From Bradyrhizobium agreste (GTDB lineage: Bacteria; Pseudomonadota; Alphaproteobacteria; Rhizobiales; Xanthobacteraceae): a stretch of DNA of 62,732 nt. The notes below the pieces were generated by a model. The model saw nothing but the letters and a program-made list of their open reading frames with translations, had not been told where the DNA came from and made no database searches. Below, piece by piece: positions 34,113 to 42,952 of this stretch. The position numbers and the translations under genes were made by a program. The stretch is taken from positions 1-62,732 of the forward strand of contig NZ_JACCHP010000030.1 in the NCBI RefSeq assembly GCF_016031625.1, given 5' to 3'. Within the stretch, counting starts at the first letter, position 1. Each line of letters begins with the position of its first letter.

Positions 34113-35132
34113 TCAACGCGCAGGCTTGCGTTCGATCGGATCGATATCGATCGCCCGCAAGCGGCCGAGCCGCAGCACGTCCATGGCGAGCCGGCGGCCG
34201 ATCCGGTCGCGGTCGAGCACGCGGATCAGATCGTCGACGCCGTTGATCTCGACGCCATCGAGCCGGATCACGACGTCGCCGGGCAACAGCCCCGCCTTCG
34301 CCGCCGGGCCGTCGGGCTCGATCTGCATCAGAAGCGCGCCCATCTTGTTCTCGACGCCGGCCAGCAGCGCGTGCCGCCGCGGGACCGGCGCGGTCTGCCC
34401 GGCGACACCGATATAGGCGCGGCGGACGTAGCCGTGGCGGATGATCTCCGACAGCACGAATTGCGCGGTGTTGCTGGCGACCGCAAAACAGATTCCTTGC
34501 GCGCCATTGATGATGGCGGTGTTGATGCCGATCACCTCCGCATGCGACGACACCAGCGGCCCGCCCGAATTGCCGGGATTGAGCGCGGCGTCGGTCTGGA
34601 TCACGTCCTCGATGGTGCGCCCGCTCACCGAACGGATCGAGCGGCCGAGCGCCGACACCACGCCGGCCGTCACGGTCGATTCGAAGCCGAGCGGATTGCC
34701 GATCGCGATCACGAGCTGGCCACGCCGCAGGCTCTTGGAGTTGCCGAGCGCGGCATAGGGCAAGTCGCGCACGCCGTTGGCGCGCAAGAGCGCAAGGTCG
34801 GTGTCGGGATCGACACCGAGCACCTGGGCGTCGCCGACATGGCCTTCGACGTCGCGCAGCCGGATCTCCTTCGATGTGCCGACCACATGGCTGTTGGTGA
34901 GCACGAGTCCATCCGGCGAGATCACGATGCCAGAGCCGAGCCCGCCGCGCTCGCGTCTATCAGGTACTTTCGGCCCGGTCTCGACCCGCACGACCGCGGG
35001 CCCGACCCGGTCGGTGACGTCGATTACGGCATTGGAATAGGCGTCCAGCAGCGCCCGGTCATCGACCGGGGCAGCCGCAGTCGTTCGCGATGACGGTGCG
35101 TCATCGGCGATATCTGAGGTGAAGTCCAACAT
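34113..35132 (-). CDS. Trypsin-like serine protease with PDZ domain (S1C/HtrA-like)
   Basis: 339 residues. The triad is visible: His82 in LTNSHVVG, Asp112 in DPDTDLALLR and Ser189 in NPGNSGGPLV. A single PDZ domain spans about 245-330 (LLMQIEPDGPAAKAGLLPGDVVIRL split across strands). No signal peptide or membrane helix is seen at the amino terminus (MLDFTSDIADDAPSSRTTAA), so it should be cytoplasmic unless the start is further upstream. HtrA relatives degrade or refold damaged proteins. It is the last gene in a minus-strand run after the GMC pair. Confidence 0.88.
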   Translation of the reverse strand: MLDFTSDIADDAPSSRTTAAAPVDDRALLDAYSNAVIDVTDRVGPAVVRVETGPKVPDRRERGGLGSGIVISPDGLVLTNSHVVGTSKEIRLRDVEGHVGDAQVLGVDPDTDLALLRANGVRDLPYAALGNSKSLRRGQLVIAIGNPLGFESTVTAGVVSALGRSIRSVSGRTIEDVIQTDAALNPGNSGGPLVSSHAEVIGINTAIINGAQGICFAVASNTAQFVLSEIIRHGYVRRAYIGVAGQTAPVPRRHALLAGVENKMGALLMQIEPDGPAAKAGLLPGDVVIRLDGVEINGVDDLIRVLDRDRIGRRLAMDVLRLGRLRAIDIDPIERKPAR

Positions 35133-35223
35133 GGCAAGAGTCCTTGAGGCTCACACAGATGGTGGCCTGCGCCCGCCGACGCAAGTGGCCCGCCTGGGGC
35201 GCAGGGCCGGACTGCCCAAATGG

Positions 35224-35673
35224 CTAGGGCGCCCGCCGCAGCCCGCCGCCTCTTGCCTTGACCGGATCGAGCAGCGACCAGTCCCCGTCCGGAAGCACAT
35301 GGCCCTTGGGAAATGGCGCGCGCAACTCGAGCCCCAGCGAGCCCAGCACGCGGTCGTCGCGGTAGTAGCATTGCAGCACGACACGGACGAGGGTTGCGGC
35401 GGCAACGCCGCCGGAGGTGCGGAACTGCTGCGCAACGCCGTCACGCGCGGCGGGCTCGAGATCGGCCAAGGGCATGCCGGCCAGCCGGGCCAGATGATCC
35501 AGCGCCGCCGCGACCTGTTTGGTGTCGCGGCCGAGCGTTGCGAGGATGTCGGCCTGGATGATGTCGTCGTCGGCGCCCGGAACGCGATATTCCTCGCTCG
35601 GAGGAATGATCATCGCCGCGATGGTGCGCAGGTCATCGCGCTGCCGCGGCGTGAGGGTGAGTTGATCAGACAT
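35224..35673 (-). CDS. Gluconate 2-dehydrogenase subunit 3-like protein
   Basis: 149 residues from ATG 35673 (MSDQLTLTPRQRDDLRTIAA). The pattern AAMIIPPSEEYRVPGADD, then a helical middle and a carboxyl block with QCYYRDDRVLGSLGLELRAPFPKGH is that of the small subunit family of gluconate 2-dehydrogenase and related GMC complexes. No Tat leader is visible, unlike many members, so export might occur with a partner. The likely catalytic partner is the GMC oxidoreductase encoded upstream, separated from this gene by a mosaic repeat. Confidence 0.72.
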   Translation of the reverse strand: MSDQLTLTPRQRDDLRTIAAMIIPPSEEYRVPGADDDIIQADILATLGRDTKQVAAALDHLARLAGMPLADLEPAARDGVAQQFRTSGGVAAATLVRVVLQCYYRDDRVLGSLGLELRAPFPKGHVLPDGDWSLLDPVKARGGGLRRAP

Positions 35674-35705
35674 TTTGTTCACTTCCAAAGCTCGTGCGGC
35701 GATGA

Positions 35706-35856
35706 CAGTGCGCTCCCTCCCCCGCCTGCGGGGGAGGGTTGGGGAGAGGGTGTCTCCACGGAGGGATTCCCCCAGAGGAGGCAGCCCTCACCCGGCGCGC
35801 GGGACGATGCTTCGCATCGCCCGGACGCGCCGACCTCTCCCGCAAGCGGGAGAGGT
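35706..35856. repeat. Intergenic mosaic repeat, copy 2
   Basis: A 151-base copy of the element at 18780-18906, with the same left block (CCCGCCTGCGGGGG, GGTTGGGGAGAGGGTGTCTC) and right hairpin (ACCTCTCCCGC/GCGGGAGAGGT). It carries about 25 extra bases, GGGACGATGCTTCGCATCGC, which form a small hairpin of their own. It lies between the GMC gene and its subunit-3-like partner. Confidence 0.85.
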
Positions 35857-35893
35857 GCACCGAGATCGCCGCTCTCTTGGATCCGCATCATTC

Positions 35894-37492
35894 TCAATCG
35901 AACAAATTAGCGAGGCGCTGCTTCATCTGGTCGGCGATGTAGAGCGCGAGGGCCTGGATGGTGGAGGTCGGGTTCACGCCGCCCGAGGTGACGAAGATGC
36001 TGCCGTCGACGATGAAAAGGTTCTTCACGTCGTGCGAGCGGCCCCATTCGTTGACGACGGAGCGCTCGCGGTCGGTGCCCATGCGCGCGGTGCCGAGCAG
36101 GTGCCAGCCGCCCCAGGGGATCGGAGAGTTGACGCAGATATCGCTCGCGCCGGCCGTCTCGAGAAACTCGCGGCCGCGCGCCAGCGCATGTTCCATCATC
36201 TTCCGGCTGTTCTCGCTGATGGTGTAGTCGACCTTCGGCGCGGGAATGCCGTGACTGTCCTTCAGCTCCGGATCGAGCGTGACGCGATTGTGCTCCTCCG
36301 GCAGATCCTCGCAGATCGCGGAGAAACCGAGCCGGTGACCGTTGAGCTTGCGGAAGACGCGGTGGTGATCCTCGCCCCAGGGCAAAGTGCCCTTCTGCTC
36401 GCTCACGACCGCTTCGAACACCGGCCCGGCCCCGCGCACGAACTGCACGCCGTAACCGCGCACAAAACCGCGCGACAGGTCGGTGTCGTACCATTGCTTG
36501 CTCCACAGGCAGGTCGGCGGCGCGCGGTTAGAGTCAGTCGGCTCCTTCACATAGCCGTAGATCTGCGCATAGGGATGGAACATCAGGTTCTTGCCGACGA
36601 GGCCGGACGAGTTGGCAAGACCGTTGGGGAAGCGGCCGGACGCCGAGTTGAGCAGCAGCCGCGGCGTGCCGACGCCGTTGCAGGCGATGACGACGACATG
36701 CGCAGGCTGAAACTGCTCGATGCCGTCCTTGTCGTAATAGACCACGCCCGAGGCCATGCCGTTCTCGTCGGTGGTGATCTCGCGCACCCGGCAATGCGTG
36801 CGCAGCTCGACGCCGGCGCGGATCGCCTGCGGCCAATAGGTGATGTCGGTGGAGGCTTTTGCGCCTTGCGCGCAGGCCGGCGTGCAATGGCCGAGATTGA
36901 TGCAGCGCGCCCGGCCCTCGTAATCCATCGTCGCGACCGTAGTGTCCGACGGCCACCAGTGCCAGCCGAGCTGGTTCATGGCCTTGGCGATGATGGCGCC
37001 GGACAACCCGAGCGGCTGCTGCGGCATCGGCGGATGCGTCAGCGGCGAGAGCGGATCGCCCGACAGGCCCGACGTGCCCATCATGCGGTCGTTCTCTTCG
37101 AAGAACGGGGTCAGCGCGTCGTAATCGATCGGCCAGTCGTCGGCGACGCCGTCCAGCGTCTTCACCTTGAAATCGGAGGGATGCAGCCGCGGCCAGTGCG
37201 CGGTGTACATCACCGTCGAGCCGCCGACCGCGTTGTAGTTCACGACCTTGATGGGAGAGTTGTCGTCGTTGATCGGGTAGTCCTCGGGCCGGCCACGGAC
37301 GTTCGGGCTCGACGACCATTCGCCGTAGAACTTGGCCTCCCAGTCGCGGCCCGTGCTGGGATATTCCGCCGGGTTCATCCAGCCGCCCTGCTCCAGGCAG
37401 AGGATGTGCATCTTGGTCTCGGCCAGCGACCACGCCACCGCCGCGCCCGAAGCGCCGGCGCCGATGATCAGGACATCCACGGGCTCTTTCAT
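35894..37492 (-). CDS. GMC-family oxidoreductase
   Basis: 532 residues from ATG 37492 with GGAGGACAAGGTTGCG before it. FAD is bound by VLIIGAGASGAAVAWSLAE at the start, followed by the GMC patterns GGWMNPAEY and VNYNAVGGSTVMYT. The carboxyl catalytic domain reads HLLGTARMGTD with the catalytic His, then FIVDGSIFVTSGGVNPTSTIQALAL. It oxidises an alcohol or sugar. With the subunit-3-like protein downstream it resembles membrane-bound gluconate/sorbitol dehydrogenases, but no cytochrome subunit is present here. Confidence 0.9.
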   Translation of the reverse strand: MKEPVDVLIIGAGASGAAVAWSLAETKMHILCLEQGGWMNPAEYPSTGRDWEAKFYGEWSSSPNVRGRPEDYPINDDNSPIKVVNYNAVGGSTVMYTAHWPRLHPSDFKVKTLDGVADDWPIDYDALTPFFEENDRMMGTSGLSGDPLSPLTHPPMPQQPLGLSGAIIAKAMNQLGWHWWPSDTTVATMDYEGRARCINLGHCTPACAQGAKASTDITYWPQAIRAGVELRTHCRVREITTDENGMASGVVYYDKDGIEQFQPAHVVVIACNGVGTPRLLLNSASGRFPNGLANSSGLVGKNLMFHPYAQIYGYVKEPTDSNRAPPTCLWSKQWYDTDLSRGFVRGYGVQFVRGAGPVFEAVVSEQKGTLPWGEDHHRVFRKLNGHRLGFSAICEDLPEEHNRVTLDPELKDSHGIPAPKVDYTISENSRKMMEHALARGREFLETAGASDICVNSPIPWGGWHLLGTARMGTDRERSVVNEWGRSHDVKNLFIVDGSIFVTSGGVNPTSTIQALALYIADQMKQRLANLFD

Positions 37493-37693
37493 CGCAACCT
37501 TGTCCTCCCCCCCTCGCCGCTTAAGGGCGATTCGGCCTTTCGCGCTTCGCAAGGCCGGCGAACGATACGGGCAGAGCGACGGCGGAGTAAAGCCGCGGGG
37601 CCGGAATGTCGCACTTCGCGAGGCGCAGACCATTGGTCTCGCCACGTCCGGATGCTAGGAACGGGGCGCACGAGCCATCGATAGCGAGACCGT

Positions 37694-38482
37694 ATGTCCT
37701 TCCAGAAATTCTTTGCCGCCGCCCGCGCTTTTGCGCTCGTTTCGTTTCTCGCCTTGTCCGGACTTTTGTCCTCGTCCGGACCTGTTTCCGCGCTGACCGG
37801 CGCCGCGACGGCCCGTGACGGCAACTCGGTCCAGCTCGGCGACGTCACCTACCGGCTCGACGGCGTCGACGCGCCGGAGCTCGACCAGGTCTGCATCGAC
37901 GATCACGCCGATGCCTGGACCTGCGGGATCGAGGCCCGCGACCAGCTGGCGAAGCTGATCAACAAGCGGACGGTGCGCTGCGACGATGTCGGACCCGAGA
38001 AGAGCTTTGGCAAGCGGCACCGCGCCATCTGCACGGCCGAAGGCGACAAGGCCAGCTTGAACGAGCAGCTGATCAAGCTCGGCTTTGCCCTCGCGCGCGA
38101 GCCGATCAAGGCCAACGTCAAGCCCGCCGCCAACGAGGCCAAAACGGCGGCGGCCGGGATCTGGAAGGGCTGCTTTGTTGCGCCGCAGGATTTCCGTAGC
38201 GGCAAGAAGGACGGTGCACTGCTGGGCGCCGCCTGCCGGCCCGACCGCGACAAGGAGATCCGCGCCGTGCTGTTTCCGGAGGAGCTGACCATGCCCCCCA
38301 GCTGCAGCATCAAGGGCAAGCTCGCCGTGCGCGCCCGCGTCACCGGCAATATCGGCATCTACCATCTGCGCGGATGCCCGAGCTATCCCGCCACCACGAA
38401 ACCGGATCGCTGGTTCTGCTCAGAGGACGACGCCCAGGCGGCCGGTTTCCGCAAGGCCTACAATTGCCGCCGGCCAAAGTGA
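37694..38482 (+). CDS. Secreted thermonuclease-like (SNase) protein
   Basis: 262 residues with a signal peptide (MSFQKFFAAARAFALVSFLA). The TNase fold shows DGNSVQLGDVTYRLDGVDAPELDQVC, with the Arg and Asp/Glu of the active-site strand, and RHRAICTAEGDKASLNEQLIKLGFALA. After it a carboxyl extension with Cys pairs (CSIKGKLAVRARVTGNIGIYHLRGCPSYPATTK) resembles a small RNA/DNA-binding or excalibur-like extra domain. Probably a periplasmic nuclease-like protein; catalytic completeness was not fully checked. Confidence 0.85.
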   Translation: MSFQKFFAAARAFALVSFLALSGLLSSSGPVSALTGAATARDGNSVQLGDVTYRLDGVDAPELDQVCIDDHADAWTCGIEARDQLAKLINKRTVRCDDVGPEKSFGKRHRAICTAEGDKASLNEQLIKLGFALAREPIKANVKPAANEAKTAAAGIWKGCFVAPQDFRSGKKDGALLGAACRPDRDKEIRAVLFPEELTMPPSCSIKGKLAVRARVTGNIGIYHLRGCPSYPATTKPDRWFCSEDDAQAAGFRKAYNCRRPK

Positions 38483-38659
38483 ACTAGGGCCTTCACACAG
38501 CCGTGAGTGGTACTCCGAAACCGTATTGATCCGGAATTGAACTCTTTCCGGAGTTGCTGCACTTATGAACGTACGCAAGCGCCTTGCGCGAGCGTTTCCT
38601 TGGCAGCAATCCGGCTTCGGCCCGATTGTCTTGCTCGGGCGTTTCCTCCCTAGACTTGG
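38483..38659 (+). ncRNA. Possible small RNA or 3' leader ending in a strong terminator
   Basis: Between the nuclease stop and a perfect terminator lies a 177-base stretch with its own folding: CCGGAA and TTCCGG near 38530-38552. A short frame starting at ATG 38565 runs through the terminator and has no ribosome site of note. The downstream terminator implies a transcript end here, either of the nuclease mRNA with a long tail or of a separate small RNA. The evidence does not settle which. Confidence 0.3.
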
Positions 38660-38694
38660 GCCGCTTGTCACAAACAAGCGGCTCTTTCTTTTTG
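38660..38694 (+). terminator. Strong rho-independent terminator
   Basis: GCCGCTTGT (38660-38668) and ACAAGCGGC (38674-38682) form a perfect 9-bp stem with a CACAA loop, followed directly by TCTTTCTTTTTG. It is the clearest intrinsic terminator in the window, on the + strand after the nuclease gene. Confidence 0.92.
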
Positions 38695-38718
38695 TCTACC
38701 TGTTGAAGCCAATTTGGC

Positions 38719-38803
38719 CGTCATGCCCGGGCTTGTCCCGGGCATCCACGTGCTTCGTGCGTGGAGCAAGGCGTGGATGGCCGGGTCAAGCCCGGCCATG
38801 ACG
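38719..38803. repeat. Palindromic repeat (CGTCATGCCCGGG type)
   Basis: An 85-base composite palindrome: outer CGTCATG...CATGACG, with inner GCCCGGGCTTGTCCCGGGC on the left and GGCCGGGTCAAGCCCGGCC on the right, and CCACG/CGTGG at the centre. It belongs to the dispersed REP class that shares its ends with the element at 29355-29460. It lies between a strong terminator and the stop of cyoD. Confidence 0.85.
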
Positions 38804-38854
38804 ATGTGGCGAGATCAACGCATCAAGCTCACGAATCACTCTCTGCGATGCGCG

Positions 38855-39241
38855 CTACTGCCGCATCATGATCTGATCCATCGGCGGCATGTTGGCGTTC
38901 AGGTGCGCCATGATCCAGACCGTGCCGCCCACCACGAGGAAGACGATCAGCAGTCCGAAGGCAAGCGCCAGCACGTTGTTGGTGTTGTCGGGGCCGGTGG
39001 TGATGTGCAGGAAGAACACCAGGTGCACACCCATCTGCGCGATCGCGAGCACGATCAGCGCGACGGGAATCGAAGGCTGCCAGACCAGGTCCGTGCCGGC
39101 GATGAAGAACGACGTCGCCGTCAGCAGCAGCGCAAGCGCAAGCCCGACGACATAACCGAGGATCCTTGCGCCGACGCTGAGTTGCTCTTCCTCGCCCGGA
39201 GCCAGATCGTGGTGGGCGGTCAGATGCGTCTCGTCACTCAT
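38855..39241 (-). CDS. cyoD: Cytochrome o ubiquinol oxidase subunit IV (CyoD)
   Basis: 128 residues from ATG 39241, which overlaps the cyoC stop (ATGA). Three membrane helices (ILGYVVGLALALLLTATSFF, PSIPVALIVLAIAQMGVHLVFF, LAFGLLIVFLVVGGTVWIMAHL) match the CyoD layout. CyoD stabilises the CuB site during assembly. It is the last gene of the cyo operon; no cyoE heme O synthase follows. Confidence 0.92.
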   Translation of the reverse strand: MSDETHLTAHHDLAPGEEEQLSVGARILGYVVGLALALLLTATSFFIAGTDLVWQPSIPVALIVLAIAQMGVHLVFFLHITTGPDNTNNVLALAFGLLIVFLVVGGTVWIMAHLNANMPPMDQIMMRQ

Positions 39242-39879
39242 GGCGCACTCCCGAGCAGGTAAACGACGGAGAATACTGCGACCCAGATGATGTCGAGCGC
39301 ATGCCAGAACAGCGCAAAGCACATCATCCGGCGCAAGATGTCGGCGCGAAAACCTTTTGCCAACACCTGGGCCATCATGGTGAGGAGCCAAAGGATGCCG
39401 GCAGAAACATGCAGGCCGTGGCAGCCGACCAGCGAGAAGAACGCGGTCAGGAACGCGCTGCGCGACGGGCCGTAGCCGCGGGCGACAAGGTCGGCGAATT
39501 CGCGGAACTCGATGGCCAGGAATATGAGCCCGAGCACGCATGTCACGGTCATGCCGAGATAGAACCAGAACCGGTTGCGCACGTCGGCGGCGATGCTGGC
39601 CATGCCGCAGGTGAAGCTCGAGAGCAGCAGGCAGACCGTCTCGATCGCCACGTTCCTCTGCTCGAAGATCTCCGCGCCCTTCGGGCCACCGGCGGTCTGG
39701 CCTGATAGCACCGCATAGGCCGCGAAGAAGCAGGAGAACATCACGATGTCGGAGAGCAGGAAGATCCAGAAGCCGTAGGCGGTCACGATCCGCTTCGGCG
39801 CGGGGCCGGGATGCTCGATGACGACGCCGATGTGATGCGGATCGGCACGGGCGTGGTCGGCGGTCGCGGTCATCGCCAT
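39238..39879 (-). CDS. cyoC: Cytochrome o ubiquinol oxidase subunit III (CyoC)
   Basis: 213 residues starting at ATG 39879, in a TGATG overlap with cyoB. Five membrane helices are apparent, beginning YGFWIFLLSDIVMFSCFFAAYAV, with SLVGCHGLHVSAGILWLL and FALFWHALDIIWVAVFSVVYLL typical of heme-copper subunit III. It supports proton uptake stability of the oxidase in the inner membrane. Confidence 0.93.
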   Translation of the reverse strand: MAMTATADHARADPHHIGVVIEHPGPAPKRIVTAYGFWIFLLSDIVMFSCFFAAYAVLSGQTAGGPKGAEIFEQRNVAIETVCLLLSSFTCGMASIAADVRNRFWFYLGMTVTCVLGLIFLAIEFREFADLVARGYGPSRSAFLTAFFSLVGCHGLHVSAGILWLLTMMAQVLAKGFRADILRRMMCFALFWHALDIIWVAVFSVVYLLGSAP

Positions 39880-41882
39880 CAGACTGCTCCCGCCATGCTG
39901 ACGAGGCTGCGTCGCTCCTCGAGATTAACGCGATCGATGCGGGCGACCTCCGCGGCTGGAATGACGTATTCGTCATGATCGCGCCAGGCGAACACGACGA
40001 AGGTCGCGAAGGCGCCGAGACCGCCCAGGATCACCATCCACCAGATGTGCCAGATCAGCGCGAAGCCCATGATCGTGGCAAAGAACGCGCAGACGAAGCC
40101 GGTCGGCGAGTTCCGGGGCATCTCGATGTCCTGATATTCGGGCTCTTCATGCGCGAACGCTTGCTGCCTGGCATGGACCTTCATGTCCCAATAGGCGTCC
40201 TCGCCGCGCACATCGGGATTGAAGGCGAAATTGAACACCGGCGGCGGCGAGGAAGTCGCCCATTCCAGCGTGCGCCCGTCCCAGGGATCGCCGGTGCGGT
40301 CGCGCAGCGCCTCGCGATTACGGATGCTGACCACGAGCTGCATGATCTGGCAGATCACGCCGATGGTCAGCACGGCCATGCCGAACGCGGCGATGATCAT
40401 CCAAGGCCGCCAGGCCGCGACGTCATAGTGCTGCATGCGCCTGGTCATGCCTAGCATGCCGGCGATATAGAGCGGCATGAAGGTGACGTAGAAGCCTGTG
40501 AAGGTGAACCAGAACGCAGCCTTGCCCCAGCGCTCGTCGAGGCGGAAACCGAACGCCTTCGGAAACCAATATTCGAAGCCGGCGAAGGCACCGAACAGCA
40601 CGCCGCCGATGATGACGTTGTGGAAGTGCGCGACCAGGAACATGCTGTTGTGGAGCATGAAGTCGGCCGGCGGCACTGCGACAAGGACGCCGGTCAGTCC
40701 GCCGATGATGAAGGTGACCATGAAGCCGACCGACCACAGCATCGGCGTCGCAAAGCGGATGCGGCCGCCATACATCGTGAACAGCCAGTTGTAGATCTTC
40801 ACGCCGGTCGGTATCGCGATGATCATGCTGGCGATGCCGAAGATGGCGTTGACGTCGGGCCCCGCCCCCATCGTGAAGAAATGGTGCAGCCAGACCATGA
40901 AGGAGATGACGCAGATCGCCATGGTCGCGAGCACCATGGAGCGGTAGCCAAACAGCGCCTTGCCGGAGAAGGTCGAGACCACCTCCGAGAAAATGCCGAA
41001 GGCCGGCAGCACGAGGATGTAGACCTCGGGATGGCCCCAGGCCCAGATCAGGTTCATGAACATCATGACGTTGCCGCCGGCCTCGTTGGTGAAGAAGTGG
41101 AAGCCGAGATAGCGGTCGAGCAGCAGCATCGCGAGCGTCGCGGTGAGGATCGGGAATGCCGCGACGATGAGGAGGTTCGAGGCCAGTGTGGTCCAGCAGA
41201 ACATCGGCATGCGCAGGTAATTCATGCCCTTGGTGCGCAGCTTCAGCACGGTGGTGACGAGGTTGATGCCGGCCACCAGCGTGCCGACGCCGGAGATCTG
41301 CAGCGACCAGGCGTAATAGTCGACGCCGACACCTGGCGAGTAGGACAATTCCGACAGCGGCGGAAAGGCGAGCCAGCCAGTACGCGCGAACTCGCCGACC
41401 ACAAGCGAGACGTTGACCAGCAGTGCGCCGGTCGCGGTCAGCCAGAAGCCGACCGAATTCAGCGTCGGGAAGGCGACGTCGCGCACACCGAGCTGGAGCG
41501 GTACGACGAGGTTCATCAGCCCGATCACGAACGGCATCGCCACGAAGAAGATCATGATGGTGCCGTGCGCGGAGAAGATCTGATTGTAGTGCTCCGGCGG
41601 CAGATAGCCCTGCGACTGATAAGCCACCGCCTGCTGGATCCGCATCATGATGGCGTCGCTGCCGCCGCGCAGCAGCATGACCGAGGCGAGCAGGATGTAC
41701 ATGACGCCGATCCGCTTGTGATCGACGCTGGTGATCCATTCGTGCCAGAGATAGGGCAGATGTCCCTTCACGACGACCCAGCCCAGCACGCCGAGGATCG
41801 CGACCAGCACCACCGCGCCGGCGACGAGCGGAATCGGCTGGTCGAACGGGATGGCCGACCAATCGAGCTTACCGAGCATCAT
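39879..41882 (-). CDS. cyoB: Cytochrome o ubiquinol oxidase subunit I (CyoB)
   Basis: 667 residues from ATG 41882, with GTGGAGGCC just before it. This is the catalytic subunit with low-spin heme b, heme o3 and CuB. Ligand positions are visible in HGTIMIFFVAMPF (heme ligand), WAWGHPEVYILVLPAFG (His-Tyr pair of the active site and the proton-channel Glu) and WLHHFFTMGAGPDVNA (CuB His pair). The ubiquinol-type amino-terminal extra helix is present. It reduces O2 to water and pumps protons. It overlaps the end of cyoA by 14 bases. Confidence 0.95.
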   Translation of the reverse strand: MMLGKLDWSAIPFDQPIPLVAGAVVLVAILGVLGWVVVKGHLPYLWHEWITSVDHKRIGVMYILLASVMLLRGGSDAIMMRIQQAVAYQSQGYLPPEHYNQIFSAHGTIMIFFVAMPFVIGLMNLVVPLQLGVRDVAFPTLNSVGFWLTATGALLVNVSLVVGEFARTGWLAFPPLSELSYSPGVGVDYYAWSLQISGVGTLVAGINLVTTVLKLRTKGMNYLRMPMFCWTTLASNLLIVAAFPILTATLAMLLLDRYLGFHFFTNEAGGNVMMFMNLIWAWGHPEVYILVLPAFGIFSEVVSTFSGKALFGYRSMVLATMAICVISFMVWLHHFFTMGAGPDVNAIFGIASMIIAIPTGVKIYNWLFTMYGGRIRFATPMLWSVGFMVTFIIGGLTGVLVAVPPADFMLHNSMFLVAHFHNVIIGGVLFGAFAGFEYWFPKAFGFRLDERWGKAAFWFTFTGFYVTFMPLYIAGMLGMTRRMQHYDVAAWRPWMIIAAFGMAVLTIGVICQIMQLVVSIRNREALRDRTGDPWDGRTLEWATSSPPPVFNFAFNPDVRGEDAYWDMKVHARQQAFAHEEPEYQDIEMPRNSPTGFVCAFFATIMGFALIWHIWWMVILGGLGAFATFVVFAWRDHDEYVIPAAEVARIDRVNLEERRSLVSMAGAV

Positions 41883-42702
41883 GGCCTCCACTGTGCGACC
41901 GGCCTGCTTCGGACGCGAGCTCCGGCCCCGGCCCGGGCGGAATGTGCTGGGTCGCGATCAGGTCGAACAGCCGGGGATCGTCCAGGCGGTAAACAGGCCG
42001 GCCCTTCTCGATGCCCTGCTGCATCAGCTTCCTGTAGCTGTCCTCGTTCAGCACCGCGTCCGTCTTTGCCGTATTCGTCACCCAGTCCGGAAAGGCGAGC
42101 GGCGAGATCACGTTGACGTCGAACATCATGTCCGGGAAACCGTCACCGGAAAAGTGTGCGGACAGGCCCTGAAGCTTGCCTTCGTTGTCGGCGCGCAGGT
42201 TCAGCTTCGTCACCATGCCATTCATGGTGTAGATCATGCTGCCGAGCTGCGGGATGAAGAACGTGTTCATCACGCTCGACGAGGTCAGCTGGAAATTCAG
42301 CTCGGCGCCGGCCGGCACGGTCAGCGTGTTGACCGTGGCGATGCGCTGGTCCGGATAGATGAAGAGCCATTTCCAGTCGAGCGAGACGGCCTGGATCCGC
42401 ACCGGGCTGCCGGTGCCGGGCACCGGCGCAGCCGGATCGAGCTGGTGCGAGCCGATCCAGGCGACGCCACCGAGCAGGATCACGGTAAGTGCCGGGATCG
42501 ACCACACCACCATTTCGACGCGGCCGGAATAAACGAACTCAGGCTGGTAACGCGCCTTGGGGTTCGAAGCGCGAAACCAGAACGCAAAAGCCAGAATCGC
42601 GAAAATCGTCGGTACCACGATCACGAGCATGATGAAGACGGAATCGACCAAAATGGTCCTGTTGGCCGCAGCCACGGGCCCTTGCGGATCGAGCAGATTC
42701 AT
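41869..42702 (-). CDS. cyoA: Cytochrome o ubiquinol oxidase subunit II (CyoA)
   Basis: 277 residues from ATG 42702 (MNLLDPQGPVAAANRTIL); an in-frame TTG two codons upstream is possible. Two membrane helices (VFIMLVIVVPTIFAILAFAFW and VVWSIPALTVILLGGVAWIG) lead to a periplasmic cupredoxin domain. As expected of a quinol oxidase, the CuA ligands of cytochrome c oxidases are absent (SVMNTFFIPQLGSMIYTMNG). The lipoprotein Cys of the E. coli protein is not seen at the start. First gene of cyoABCD. Confidence 0.93.
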   Translation of the reverse strand: MNLLDPQGPVAAANRTILVDSVFIMLVIVVPTIFAILAFAFWFRASNPKARYQPEFVYSGRVEMVVWSIPALTVILLGGVAWIGSHQLDPAAPVPGTGSPVRIQAVSLDWKWLFIYPDQRIATVNTLTVPAGAELNFQLTSSSVMNTFFIPQLGSMIYTMNGMVTKLNLRADNEGKLQGLSAHFSGDGFPDMMFDVNVISPLAFPDWVTNTAKTDAVLNEDSYRKLMQQGIEKGRPVYRLDDPRLFDLIATQHIPPGPGPELASEAGRSHSGGHDAR

Positions 42703-42952
42703 CGGCAAGCCACTGGCGGTTGGGAAGCCCCGGGACTGAGCCTAGCGCGGGAAAGGCTCCGCAACAAACGCGATCGCGTGACATCGGTTCCTGAACCGCA
42801 GGCTCAGCCGTCGGCAAGGCGTCGGGCGCGACATGCAATTCCATGTGATGTCAATGACATGAACGCAGAAGGCGCGCCTTCTCTCCGGCCGGGCCGATTG
42901 CTAATCTGCACGAAAATAATGAGAAGCATCCGATCCAGGGAGTGAAACTGAG

